Assembly: GCA_027484165.1 (NCBI GenBank)
Contig: JAIXWH010000014.1
Span: 1-64,000, forward strand
From: Chitinophagaceae bacterium
GTDB taxonomy: Bacteria > Bacteroidota > Bacteroidia > Chitinophagales > Chitinophagaceae
Reading direction: 5' to 3'
Length of the DNA: 64,000 bases
Part shown: positions 28,362 to 37,601 of the stretch, in pieces
Layout of the letters: the number at the start of each line of letters is the position of its first letter
Position numbering within the stretch: position 1 is the stretch's first letter
Notes under the pieces: model-generated
Database searches by the model: none
The model's input: only the letters and a program-made list of their open reading frames with translations
Told to the model about the DNA's origin: nothing
Made by a program: the position numbers and the translations under genes

Positions 28362-29450
28362 CTAAAACCTTGGACAAATAGTTTGCCTATCAGAATGATC
28401 TCTGTAAAACCCACTATTAATGATGCTAAGCTCATTTGCTCCGGCAGCATTATTGAATTTGTTTAATGGTGAAACGGTAGCATCGTAACTAAACAAAATT
28501 TTAATTTGCTTATACTTCAAGCCCAGCATAGGTATTATCGCATCCTGATTTCTATAATAGATGCCTGCAATCAATTCATTTTCGTCAAATTCTGAAAGAT
28601 TATAATTCAACAATAAACCTCCAACCAAGGAAGATGCTTTGGATTGATTGGTATAAAAAATATTGGGTTCAAGGATAACCCGCTTTCCTACTTTAAAAAT
28701 ACCATTTATAAACGCGATATGTCGAACTGAAAGTTTTCCTTCTTCTGATTGATCATTAAAAAACGACTCCCGAGGTTGATTAACGTGATGGATAGAATAT
28801 CCTATGTTGAAATATATATTCTCTGAAGGAAAATAGGCATAATTGATCCCTGCCTGCAAATCAAAATAACTAACAGCAGTATTCGACAATACAACATTTG
28901 TTGGCAATGAATTGTCAAAAAACTTACCATCAAACTGATCAGGAAATTTCAATTTAGAAGGATCGATTCTTTTACTAACATACCCCAAATTGAATCCTCC
29001 ACTAATTAAACTGCTGTTGGCTATCATTTGATGATAAGCTAGAGAACCATACATCTTTGTTGATTGTAACGAGCCTGCTCCAGCAACATCATTCAACAAT
29101 AATCCGCCCAAGCCCATCCACCCATTTTCAAACAGATTTCTGAATATTTGAGCATCTCCAAAAACACTGAATGTTTTGTAAGGAGAAGACATGATATTGC
29201 TGAATTGTTTTCTGTATTGTATTCCTAAACGATAGTCAGCATCCGGAATAAATCCAGTATTGGCGGGGTTTGTACTTAAAGGTGATTTGAAAAACTGTGA
29301 AAAATGTAGATCTTGAGAAGATACAGAGTTGAATAAAAAACAACTTAAAATAACAGCACCCAAAAATCGATTTCGCAAAATTGCGAAATCACAAAATTGA
29401 ATACCAATTTTCTTTTTGAGTTTTGATATGTTCGATTTGTTATTTAACAT
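28362..29450 (-). CDS. PorP/SprF family type IX secretion membrane protein
   Basis: 362 residues. The hallmark QDLHFSQFFKSPLSTNPANTGF and the IQYRKQFSNI block follow a signal peptide ending at VSSQ; the rest is a predicted beta barrel ending in ICPRF. Unusually, about 27 residues precede the signal peptide, and part of this extension is encoded by a 22-bp palindrome (29369-29390), so the palindrome may have been inserted near the start. Its ATG abuts the stop of the 1190-residue adhesin, so the two form a cargo-partner pair. Confidence 0.87.
   Translation of the reverse strand: MLNNKSNISKLKKKIGIQFCDFAILRNRFLGAVILSCFLFNSVSSQDLHFSQFFKSPLSTNPANTGFIPDADYRLGIQYRKQFSNIMSSPYKTFSVFGDAQIFRNLFENGWMGLGGLLLNDVAGAGSLQSTKMYGSLAYHQMIANSSLISGGFNLGYVSKRIDPSKLKFPDQFDGKFFDNSLPTNVVLSNTAVSYFDLQAGINYAYFPSENIYFNIGYSIHHVNQPRESFFNDQSEEGKLSVRHIAFINGIFKVGKRVILEPNIFYTNQSKASSLVGGLLLNYNLSEFDENELIAGIYYRNQDAIIPMLGLKYKQIKILFSYDATVSPLNKFNNAAGANELSIINSGFYRDHSDRQTICPRF
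29369..29390. repeat. 22-bp palindrome inside the PorP/SprF coding region
   Basis: GATTTCGCAA and TTGCGAAATC are perfect 10-bp arms with an AA centre. It is followed on the plus strand by ACAAAATTG, a partial echo of the right arm's AAATTGCGAAATC. It encodes part of the odd N-terminal extension (QFCDFAILR) and is base-composition-distinct from the surrounding gene. It is possibly a small mobile palindromic element. Confidence 0.6.
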
Positions 29451-32400
29451 CTATCTTATTAACGTTATATCGCCTGTTTTTCTTGTTTTTTTGCCATCGG
29501 TAAACTCAACATCCAAAGTATATGTATATACATCTATTGGTTGCAATTTACCTTTAAATGTTCCATCCCATCCTTCATTATAATTTTGAGATTGAAATAC
29601 CATCTGTCCCCATCTGTTGTATATTTTCCAATCCATTTTAGCAATACCAAATCCGCGTACTTTAACGATGCTATTTACACCGAATTTTCCGGGAGTAAAG
29701 GCGTTGGGCACATCCAGTATGGGATCTACAGAAGTTATAACCCTCAATGAAAATGTGTCAGTACAATTATATTGATTAAAAGTTATCAGAACTGCATTAT
29801 AATTTCCCGTAGCATTATATTGGTGTACCGGATTTACATCAGTTGAACTTGCTCCATCTCCAAAATCCCATTGATACCTTACGGCTCCGATTGACAAATT
29901 TGTAAATCTTGTTGGTGTATTTTTTTCTGGTGGATTAGGCTGCCATGCAAATTCAGCATTAGGCCTTTCTGAAACCACAATCGTGAAATAATCAGAAGTG
30001 TCTATTTTATTACAAGTGTTGGGGTCTCGCGCGATTAATCTGACTGTATATGTTCCAGGGATATTGTAAAGCTTGGTTGGATTTTCGAGATTACTTGTTG
30101 TGCCATCACTGAATTCCCATGTCACATCAGGTGTTCCAGATTGATTGAAGAATGATGCGAGATATGGAGCGCAACCTAATGGAGATGTATTGAATCTAGC
30201 TTTGACTAAATCATTAACATTTAACGAAAAGGTTTTAAATGCCGGTGAATTACAAAAACTAGAGTCGTTTAATTTTAAAGTAACCGTGTATGTTCCAATA
30301 GCAGGAAAAATATGAGTTGCATTAAATGAAATCTGTTCGGGAGATCCATCTCCAAAATTCCAGGTAAAACTCGATGGACTAAAATTGCCTCTTGTAGGGG
30401 TTGACAGATTATTAAAATTAAAACTAAGATTGGTGCAAGGAAGATTTTTGATTGCATTGAATGCTAAGTTTGCCAGATTATCACCAGCTTTGATTTTCAA
30501 AAAAACAGTATCTCTGATATTGCAGGTTAATGAATCTTCAGCTATCACTCTTACTATATAATTCCCAACAGAATTGTAAGTGGTAAAAGTGCTGAAGTTG
30601 GGGGCAAAAGTTGTATCTTTTTTTCCATTACCAAAATCCCAGTACATTTTCTTCCCTTTCTGAAGCGTATCAATGAAATCCACTCTGAAAGGCACACAAT
30701 CCATTGAATCGTTGATTACGGTGTTAATTGAAGGACGAACAGCAGCTGCAACACCTGAAAAGTTCATTTCTATCTTTACTACAGCCTGATTACAATCGAC
30801 ACTTCCATTATTTCTGCTCCATACTCCTGCAGTTGTTGGAAAAACTGCACCTCCGTTACAATTGGCACAAATAGCTTGATAAATAACCCCATTTTCATCA
30901 AATCTGCTGGTTCCTCCATCAACATGATCACCAACAGTTCCTCTGAACTGACCAAAATTTGATCCAAACAATTGGGCAGATGCATTTTTCTTTAAAACAA
31001 AAAAATACAAATCCTCGCCATCTGGAGCATTAATTCCAGAAAGCGAATTAACTAAGGGCAAGCCGTTGGTTGTTCCAAATGTATATCTTTTAAACACGTT
31101 TATTCCGCCACCCCAACCAGAAAAATATACATTTTCACATCTGTCAACCATAAAACCAATCGGAGAGAGATTAGTTATATTAGATCCTGTACCGAAAACA
31201 GTAGAATAGTTAAAAGAAGAAAAATCGGGATTTAATTTACTGATGAACTGTGAACTTCCCGGATTACTGAATGCTGCATTTAAAACGGGCCAAGCTCCTG
31301 TTGTTGTACCCATGATGTATGGATAACCATTTTTGTCGAATTTCAAACCATAAACAATATCGATCCCCGAAGTACCCATGTAAGAGGTTCTGATAATTCC
31401 TGAGCCATCGAGTCGAAGTTGAGTCACAAAACCATCTGTTGTACCACCCATGTAATTTGGATATAGCACACCAGCTTTATTGCCGGGTAAATCAGTACTT
31501 GTTGTTCCTCCTGCAATATAAATATCATTTGTGAGGGGACTAATACTGTTAACAAAACAAGCATCATCACCAGAGCCACCGAAATAACTTCCATACAAAT
31601 AAGAAGATAAGTCCGGATTGAATTTTAAAATCAATCCATCCTGAAATCCTCCACCAAATCCACCGGTTACGTTCAAAGGTGCTCCTGCTACCGGGAAATT
31701 CCTCGATTGGGTACACGAAGCAAGTAAAACATTTTCATTTGCATCAAGAATCAATTCACTTCTGGCGTCATCACCATAATTTCTCCTCAAACGATCGGCA
31801 CCATCAGGCAATTCGTATTTTGAACGGATATTAATTCCATCATTCGAAGAACCTCCAATTTTTATTGATCCAATTAATGCTGTACCGTTAGCATTGAATT
31901 TTGAAATAATAATATCATGCCCACCACCGGTTCCAATTCTTGCAATTGTAGTTGGGAAATTAGTAGAAGAAGCTCTTCCTGCAACAATAAGATTTCCTAG
32001 CTTATCTGAAATCATACTATGGGGTTGTTCGTTGCCACTACCACCAAGAAAGGTTGAATAAAGTCTTGAAGCGCCATCGGCACTAAATTTGAATATTGCA
32101 ATATCATGACCTCTTAAGTCACCTTCTATAACTCCACTTGAATAACTACTTTGAAATGCACCAACAGAAATAGGATACCCATCACCAAACACAATACCAC
32201 CTGCAAACAAACTTCCATCAGGGGCGGGTGTTGCTGCGTATCCCCAATTATCAGAAGTGCTTCCTGTAAAAGACGAAAAGATAATAGCAGGATCAATAAT
32301 GATTGGCTTTTTAACATCATAATTACCTAACTGAAATCTAACAACATTATTTACAAGTACATATTTACAAGATATTTTTTCTCTTTCCCCTTTTTCGTTT

Positions 32401-33023
32401 TGCTGATAACAAAAGGGTTGCAATTCTTTTATTACTCCAACTGAGGTTTTAATTATAAGTTCATTATTTATCACTTCAATTTTATCTGCTCCATCAAACT
32501 GCAATGCAATATTTGTTGCATTGCCATTAGGATTAACAATAAAGTCATATTTCAATTGATTATAACTACTGTAATACCTTACATCAATATTAGTGTATAT
32601 GTCTTTATAGATGATGCTTTGATAAATCTTACATCCACTTTTCCATTTAGAATTATCATCGCCTATATAATAGTTGTTATAGGTATTCATGGGCTTTTCA
32701 GCATAAACTATATTTTTTGGATTACTGCCTAAAAAGTTAACTCTGTAGGCATGTGAATGAAGGATTGTATTATCATTCTCAACTGCAGTGCTATCACTTC
32801 CGCCATGCATTAATTTTGCAATCTTATTTAAATCTTTCCCATCATGAATTAAAACGGAAAATCCTTGTTGTTCTAAAAAGAAAGAACCAGTTGAAAAGGA
32901 TCCTTTGTATTTGATGTTTTTATCCCACTGGCCTTTATTTTCAATGAATTCCATTTGAGAAAACCCTATCAAACTAGTATTCAGTGAAATGAAAAGTAAT
33001 GTTATTTTTTTTATGAGATTCAA
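29451..33023 (-). CDS. Large T9SS adhesin with beta-propeller-like repeats and PKD domains
   Basis: 1190 residues from a TTG start with signal peptide ending near IGFSQ. The N-terminal region has the FIENKGQWDKNIKYKG motif common in Bacteroidota secreted proteins. About 240-720 holds SBBP-like repeats (YSTFLGGSGNEQPHSM, YGSYFGGSGDDACF, RTSYMGTSGID). Four PKD domains follow with WDFGNG, WNFGDG, WEFSDG and WDFGDG. The C-terminus is a type-B gliding-motility CTD (NAFTPGKFGVN, YNRWGQMVFQ, GWDGTFKG). Likely surface exposed; binding target unknown. The PorP/SprF gene immediately downstream is its probable partner. Confidence 0.9.
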   Translation of the reverse strand: MNLIKKITLLFISLNTSLIGFSQMEFIENKGQWDKNIKYKGSFSTGSFFLEQQGFSVLIHDGKDLNKIAKLMHGGSDSTAVENDNTILHSHAYRVNFLGSNPKNIVYAEKPMNTYNNYYIGDDNSKWKSGCKIYQSIIYKDIYTNIDVRYYSSYNQLKYDFIVNPNGNATNIALQFDGADKIEVINNELIIKTSVGVIKELQPFCYQQNEKGEREKISCKYVLVNNVVRFQLGNYDVKKPIIIDPAIIFSSFTGSTSDNWGYAATPAPDGSLFAGGIVFGDGYPISVGAFQSSYSSGVIEGDLRGHDIAIFKFSADGASRLYSTFLGGSGNEQPHSMISDKLGNLIVAGRASSTNFPTTIARIGTGGGHDIIISKFNANGTALIGSIKIGGSSNDGINIRSKYELPDGADRLRRNYGDDARSELILDANENVLLASCTQSRNFPVAGAPLNVTGGFGGGFQDGLILKFNPDLSSYLYGSYFGGSGDDACFVNSISPLTNDIYIAGGTTSTDLPGNKAGVLYPNYMGGTTDGFVTQLRLDGSGIIRTSYMGTSGIDIVYGLKFDKNGYPYIMGTTTGAWPVLNAAFSNPGSSQFISKLNPDFSSFNYSTVFGTGSNITNLSPIGFMVDRCENVYFSGWGGGINVFKRYTFGTTNGLPLVNSLSGINAPDGEDLYFFVLKKNASAQLFGSNFGQFRGTVGDHVDGGTSRFDENGVIYQAICANCNGGAVFPTTAGVWSRNNGSVDCNQAVVKIEMNFSGVAAAVRPSINTVINDSMDCVPFRVDFIDTLQKGKKMYWDFGNGKKDTTFAPNFSTFTTYNSVGNYIVRVIAEDSLTCNIRDTVFLKIKAGDNLANLAFNAIKNLPCTNLSFNFNNLSTPTRGNFSPSSFTWNFGDGSPEQISFNATHIFPAIGTYTVTLKLNDSSFCNSPAFKTFSLNVNDLVKARFNTSPLGCAPYLASFFNQSGTPDVTWEFSDGTTSNLENPTKLYNIPGTYTVRLIARDPNTCNKIDTSDYFTIVVSERPNAEFAWQPNPPEKNTPTRFTNLSIGAVRYQWDFGDGASSTDVNPVHQYNATGNYNAVLITFNQYNCTDTFSLRVITSVDPILDVPNAFTPGKFGVNSIVKVRGFGIAKMDWKIYNRWGQMVFQSQNYNEGWDGTFKGKLQPIDVYTYTLDVEFTDGKKTRKTGDITLIR

Positions 33024-33062
33024 GCCATTTTGATTTATGCGATATTAAATATAGGGATAAAT

Positions 33063-35153
33063 TTAAGATATTTTACTCCACTTGGTTTTCCCCTTTTGAC
33101 TCTGTAAAAATGCTTTCAAAGGCTGATTTTCTTCAGCAGTCAAATCATAATCTTCATCTAAAATTTTAGAAACCGCATTTCTTGCTGCTTCGAGCATTGG
33201 CTTATCATCAACAATACTCGCCAACTTAAATTGCAATGCTCCGCTTTGTCTTGTTCCCTCCATTTCACCAGGGCCTCTAAGTTCTAGATCTTTTTCTGCA
33301 ATTTTAAAACCATCGTTAGTTTCCTCCATGATTTTGATACGTTCACGTGCATCATGAGATAATTTATGACTAGTTAAAAGGATGCAATAACTTTTTTCAG
33401 CACCTCTTCCTACTCTACCCCTCAATTGATGCAATTGCGATAAACCGAATTTTTCTGTACTCTCGATAACCATCACACTTGCATTAGGAACATTTACACC
33501 AACTTCTATAACAGTTGTTCCTACCAAAATGTTCGTATCTCCCGACGAAAATTTTTGCATATTTGATTCTTTTTGCTCAGGAGTTTGTTTGCCATGAACC
33601 ATACTGATCCAATACTTCGGTTCGGGAAAGAAAGATTTTACTTCTTCGTAGCCTTTCATCAGATTTTCATAATCCAATTTACTACTTTCTTCAATCAACG
33701 GATAAATAATGTATGCTTGTCGGCCTAGTGCAATTTCTTTTTTTATGAAATCCATCACTTGTGGACGTGAATTTTCAAAACGATGAAAAGTAGAAATGGG
33801 TTTTCTTCCTGGAGGTAATTCATCAATTGCGCTATAATCTAAATCTCCATAAACAGTCAATGCCAATGTTCTTGGTATAGGCGTTGCCGTCATCACCAAT
33901 ATATGGGGAGGTATTATACTTTTTTTCCAAAGCTTTGCACGCTGAGCCACTCCAAATTTATGTTGCTCGTCCACAACTGCAAACCCCAAATTTTTAAAAT
34001 TGACATTATCTTCAATTACAGCATGGGTACCAATTAATATTTGAATAGTCCCTTCTTCACAACCTTCTAAAATCGGCTTTCTTTGTTTTGCTTTAGTTGA
34101 ACCGGTGAGGAGCTGAACGTTAACTGGCAAATTTTTCAATTGTTCTGCTATGGTATTATAATGCTGTTGGGCTAATATTTCTGTAGGCGCCATCAACACA
34201 CTTTGAAATCCATTGTCTGCAGCAATAAGCATAGAAAGCAAAGCCACCATTGTTTTTCCACTTCCCACATCACCCTGTAACAATCGATTCATTTGGTGAC
34301 CGCTAGCGGTATCCTTTCTGATTTCCTTCAACACTCTTTTCTGCGCATTCGTTAATTCAAAAGGCAAATCCTTTTCATAAAACTGATTGAATAGATCTCC
34401 GACTTTTTCAAAACTCAATCCTCTACTAAATTGATTTCGACTAATTTTTACCGATTGTATTGCGAATTGTGCAAAAAAGAATTCTTCAAATTTTAATCTT
34501 CTTAGTGCTTGCTGGTAATTTTTTTCATTTGCGGGTAAGTGAATTTGTTGAAAGGCATAAAACCGCTTCATCAATTTATAATCTTCTAAAATCGAGATTG
34601 GCAAATTTTCTGGTAAATCTTTTTCACTTAATCGTAAAATCAAATCCTTGGTAATTTTTCCTATCGCTTTTCCATTAAGTCCTCTTGCTTTTAATTTTTC
34701 TGTTGAGGGATAGATAGGCTCCAGATAAGACTTCCCCATTGCATTTTGTGGTGAATAAGTTTCGATTTCGGGATGTGCGATCTGTGGTTTGTTCATGAAA
34801 AAACTCACCTTACCAAAAACAACATATTGATGACCAACTTCAAGTAGTTTTTCAGCCCAAGTAATTCCCTGAAACCAAACCAATTCGATTATACCGGTAT
34901 TGTCTTGCAAATGAGCAACCAGTCTTTTACTTCTTTTCTCTCCTAGCATTTGCATACCGATTAATTTACCGGCAACCTGAGCATAATCTATTGCAGTTGA
35001 CAACGAAGCGATGGTATCTATTTTTGTTTTATCAACATGTCGAAGCGGATAATGCTCAAGCAAATCTTTGAAGGTGAAAATATTCAGTTCTTTGCGCAAT
35101 AAATCACCTCTTATAGCACTTACTCCTGTTAGATATTCAACAGGGCTCGACAA
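33063..35153 (-). CDS. recG: ATP-dependent DNA helicase RecG
   Basis: 696 residues. Unwinds branched DNA to rescue stalled forks. The N-terminal wedge/OB-fold domain (about 1-200) is followed by helicase motifs: Walker A GDVGSGKT near 285, APTEILAQQH, motif II DEQH (VVDEQHKFGVAQR), MTATPIPRTLA and the TRG region GRVGRGAEKSYC with QLHQLRGR. The start codon is TTG with no in-frame ATG nearby. All helicase motifs are intact. Confidence 0.95.
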   Translation of the reverse strand: MSSPVEYLTGVSAIRGDLLRKELNIFTFKDLLEHYPLRHVDKTKIDTIASLSTAIDYAQVAGKLIGMQMLGEKRSKRLVAHLQDNTGIIELVWFQGITWAEKLLEVGHQYVVFGKVSFFMNKPQIAHPEIETYSPQNAMGKSYLEPIYPSTEKLKARGLNGKAIGKITKDLILRLSEKDLPENLPISILEDYKLMKRFYAFQQIHLPANEKNYQQALRRLKFEEFFFAQFAIQSVKISRNQFSRGLSFEKVGDLFNQFYEKDLPFELTNAQKRVLKEIRKDTASGHQMNRLLQGDVGSGKTMVALLSMLIAADNGFQSVLMAPTEILAQQHYNTIAEQLKNLPVNVQLLTGSTKAKQRKPILEGCEEGTIQILIGTHAVIEDNVNFKNLGFAVVDEQHKFGVAQRAKLWKKSIIPPHILVMTATPIPRTLALTVYGDLDYSAIDELPPGRKPISTFHRFENSRPQVMDFIKKEIALGRQAYIIYPLIEESSKLDYENLMKGYEEVKSFFPEPKYWISMVHGKQTPEQKESNMQKFSSGDTNILVGTTVIEVGVNVPNASVMVIESTEKFGLSQLHQLRGRVGRGAEKSYCILLTSHKLSHDARERIKIMEETNDGFKIAEKDLELRGPGEMEGTRQSGALQFKLASIVDDKPMLEAARNAVSKILDEDYDLTAEENQPLKAFLQSQKGKTKWSKIS

Positions 35154-35220
35154 TATGTTAGATACATTGGAAATACCTGAATTGTTTATACAAATATATT
35201 TAACGAAAGGCAGTATTCAA

Positions 35221-36435
35221 CTAACGTTGATTACGATTTTTAGGGTAAAATTTCTTTTGAGGAGATTTTGATCTTTGAGGGAGAGGATTATATTCAGGTG
35301 TTTCTCCTAATACTTCAGGCACAAACCCTTTAGGGACTGAATATTCTAAAAGTTGTTCAATTGAACTGAATTTTTTCTGTTCAGAAACACTAACCAAGGT
35401 GTAAGCTGTTCCTTCGGCTTTAGCCCTTGCCGTTCTTCCTATGCGATGTACATAATCTTCACCATCATGCGGAACGTCATAATTGATTACCAATTCAATA
35501 TTATCGATATCAATTCCCCTGCTTAAAATATCTGTTGCTATTAAAACAGTCAATTTTCCGCTTCTGAAATTGCTTAATACTTCTTCTCTTTTGTCCTGTT
35601 CTAAATCGCTATGTATCTCATCAGCATTGAAGCCTGCTCTTTTTAAATCTCTGGTTAACTGTTTAACACTGAGTTTACTACTGCAAAAAATTAAGGTATT
35701 ATTAAACTGCTGGTCTTTAAGCAAAAAAGTAACTAATGGAATTTTTTGAGTATCATAAACAAAAAAAGCAAATTGTTTAATTTTTTCTGGAGGCTTACTG
35801 ATTGCAATGTTCACTTCTATGGGCTGATACAAAATCTTTCTTGCTAATTCTCTAATCTTATGTGGCATCGTTGCAGAAAAAAGCAGATTTTGTCTTTTTA
35901 CAGGTAAATGCTTAATCACAAACATGATATCGTCATAAAAGCCCATATCTAGCATACGGTCAGCTTCATCCAATACCAGATATTTCAAATCATGAAGTTT
36001 AACATAACCCATTTTAATATGCGACATCATTTTCCCTGGTGTACAAACAACAATATCTGCGCCTAAGCTTAACGCTTTCTTCTCCTGAATAAATGCGTTA
36101 CCATCTCCACCGCCATAAACTGCAATCGAGCTGATGCCTGCGAAATATGAAAATCCTTCCAAATGCTGAGAGATTTGAATAGCCAATTCTCTTGTTGGCA
36201 CTATTACCAGAGATGTAATAGAATCTCGATTGTGATTATTAGAAATAATTTTGTGAATCAATGGAAGCAAGAATGCAGCAGTTTTTCCTGTGCCTGTTTG
36301 TGCTGAAGCAATAATATCTTTTCCGGATAATATATGAGGAATCACTTGTTCCTGAACAGGTGTTGCATCGGTGTAACCTGCGGCATCAATACCTTCCATC
36401 AACCTGTCGTCAAAACCAAAATCTGTAAATTTCAA
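35221..36435 (-). CDS. DEAD-box RNA helicase, RhlE-like
   Basis: 404 residues from a TTG start. Helicase core motifs in order: Q-motif region DATPVQEQVIPHIL, Walker A AQTGTGKT near 47, PTRELA, DEAD in LDEADRMLDMG, SAT, and HRIGRTARAKAEGTAY. A short basic tail (QRSKSPQKKFYPKNRNQR) could contact RNA. RhlE/DeaD-type helicases act in ribosome assembly, mRNA decay and cold adaptation. It is divergent from the S1-domain gene. Confidence 0.92.
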   Translation of the reverse strand: MKFTDFGFDDRLMEGIDAAGYTDATPVQEQVIPHILSGKDIIASAQTGTGKTAAFLLPLIHKIISNNHNRDSITSLVIVPTRELAIQISQHLEGFSYFAGISSIAVYGGGDGNAFIQEKKALSLGADIVVCTPGKMMSHIKMGYVKLHDLKYLVLDEADRMLDMGFYDDIMFVIKHLPVKRQNLLFSATMPHKIRELARKILYQPIEVNIAISKPPEKIKQFAFFVYDTQKIPLVTFLLKDQQFNNTLIFCSSKLSVKQLTRDLKRAGFNADEIHSDLEQDKREEVLSNFRSGKLTVLIATDILSRGIDIDNIELVINYDVPHDGEDYVHRIGRTARAKAEGTAYTLVSVSEQKKFSSIEQLLEYSVPKGFVPEVLGETPEYNPLPQRSKSPQKKFYPKNRNQR

Positions 36436-36511
36436 AAGAAAATAATTTTTGTGAAGATAGTCTATTTCTGCATTGAAGGGTTATAGTGTATCTTGCAAAC
36501 AAATAATTAAG

Positions 36512-37366
36512 ATGATAAAAGTTGGCGAATACAACGATTTAACAATATCAAGGGCTGTTGATTTTGGTTTCTATCTGGATGATGGAAAAGATGGCATTTT
36601 ATTACCCAAACGATTTATTCCCGAAGGCGCAAAAGTTGGTGATACAATCCGTGTATTTATTTATCATGATGGCGAAGAAAGATTGATTGCGACCACACAA
36701 AAACCAAAAGGAGTTTTAGGCGATATCGTAAAATTAAATGTGGTGAGTGTTACTCCGCAAGGTGCGTTTATGGATTGGGGATTGATGAAAGATATCTTCG
36801 TTCCTAAATCTCAACAACTCCAAAAAATGATCCCCAATGGTTCTTATCTGGTAAAAATTGTTTTGGATGAGCAGACCGGAAGAATTGCTGCAACAGAAAA
36901 AATTGATAGCTTCTTAAGTAATGAAGAGTTGACAGTAAAAGAATTAGAAGAAGTAAGTCTCACCGTTTACAGAAGAACTGATATTGGTTATGTTGTAATC
37001 ATCAACAACAAACATACTGGAGTGATTCATCACAATGAAATCTTCAGAAATATTACATCTGGCGATACTTTTAACGGCTTTATCAAAAAGATTTATCCAA
37101 GAGAAAATAAAATTGATGTGGTTGCCGGAAAGCCTGGATATAAAAAAGTAGAAGATGAAACAACAAAAATCTTGCGATTATTAGATGAAAACAATGGGCA
37201 TCTATCCTACAACGACAAAAGCGATCCTGATGAAATTTACGATGTGTTTGGCATGAGTAAAAAAACATTCAAAATGACTATTGGCAATCTCTATAAGCAA
37301 CGAATAATCAGTATAGAAAAAACAGGAATTAAAAAATTAGATACCAATGGGCAGAATCAAGCTTGA
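36512..37366 (+). CDS. S1 RNA-binding domain protein, CvfB-like
   Basis: 284 residues from the ATG at 36512; a TTG 39 bp earlier is in frame but less likely. S1-like modules cover about 1-210 (GFYLDDGKDGILLPKRFIPEGAKVGD, GAFMDWGLMKDIFVPKSQQ, HTGVIHHNEIFRNI). A C-terminal winged helix covers about 220-284 (LSYNDKSDPDEIYDVFGMSKKTFK). This is the CvfB/YitL layout, an RNA-binding regulator family. The Smr gene overlaps its last 20 bp, so the two are translationally coupled. Confidence 0.88.
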   Translation: MIKVGEYNDLTISRAVDFGFYLDDGKDGILLPKRFIPEGAKVGDTIRVFIYHDGEERLIATTQKPKGVLGDIVKLNVVSVTPQGAFMDWGLMKDIFVPKSQQLQKMIPNGSYLVKIVLDEQTGRIAATEKIDSFLSNEELTVKELEEVSLTVYRRTDIGYVVIINNKHTGVIHHNEIFRNITSGDTFNGFIKKIYPRENKIDVVAGKPGYKKVEDETTKILRLLDENNGHLSYNDKSDPDEIYDVFGMSKKTFKMTIGNLYKQRIISIEKTGIKKLDTNGQNQA

Positions 37367-37601
37367 TCTTCATGACATATACAATAACAGCAAAGCCATA
37401 GACGAAGCACTTGAGGAAGCTTTCAACGATGCTATCGACAAAAAAATAAAGGAAGTTGAAATCATTCCGGGAAAAGGCAGTGGACAATTGAGAAAAAAAG
37501 TGGAACGATTTTTACAACAACCCCACATCAAACCATTGTATCACAGAATTGAAAATGATAGTAAAAACTTCGGGAGATTATTTGTCTATTTTAAATTCTA
37601 A
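37347..37601 (+). CDS. Small Smr-domain protein
   Basis: 84 residues forming a stand-alone Smr domain: KLDLHDIYNNSKAIDEAL at the start, then EVEIIPGKGSGQLRKKVERFL, matching the LDLH and H/PGKGxG signature of the family. Smr domains are nucleases or nucleic-acid binders; in MutS2 they act at stalled ribosomes or recombination structures. It starts inside the S1 gene by 20 bp, and its stop shares CTAA with the stop of the convergent baeRF gene. Confidence 0.85.
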   Translation: MGRIKLDLHDIYNNSKAIDEALEEAFNDAIDKKIKEVEIIPGKGSGQLRKKVERFLQQPHIKPLYHRIENDSKNFGRLFVYFKF

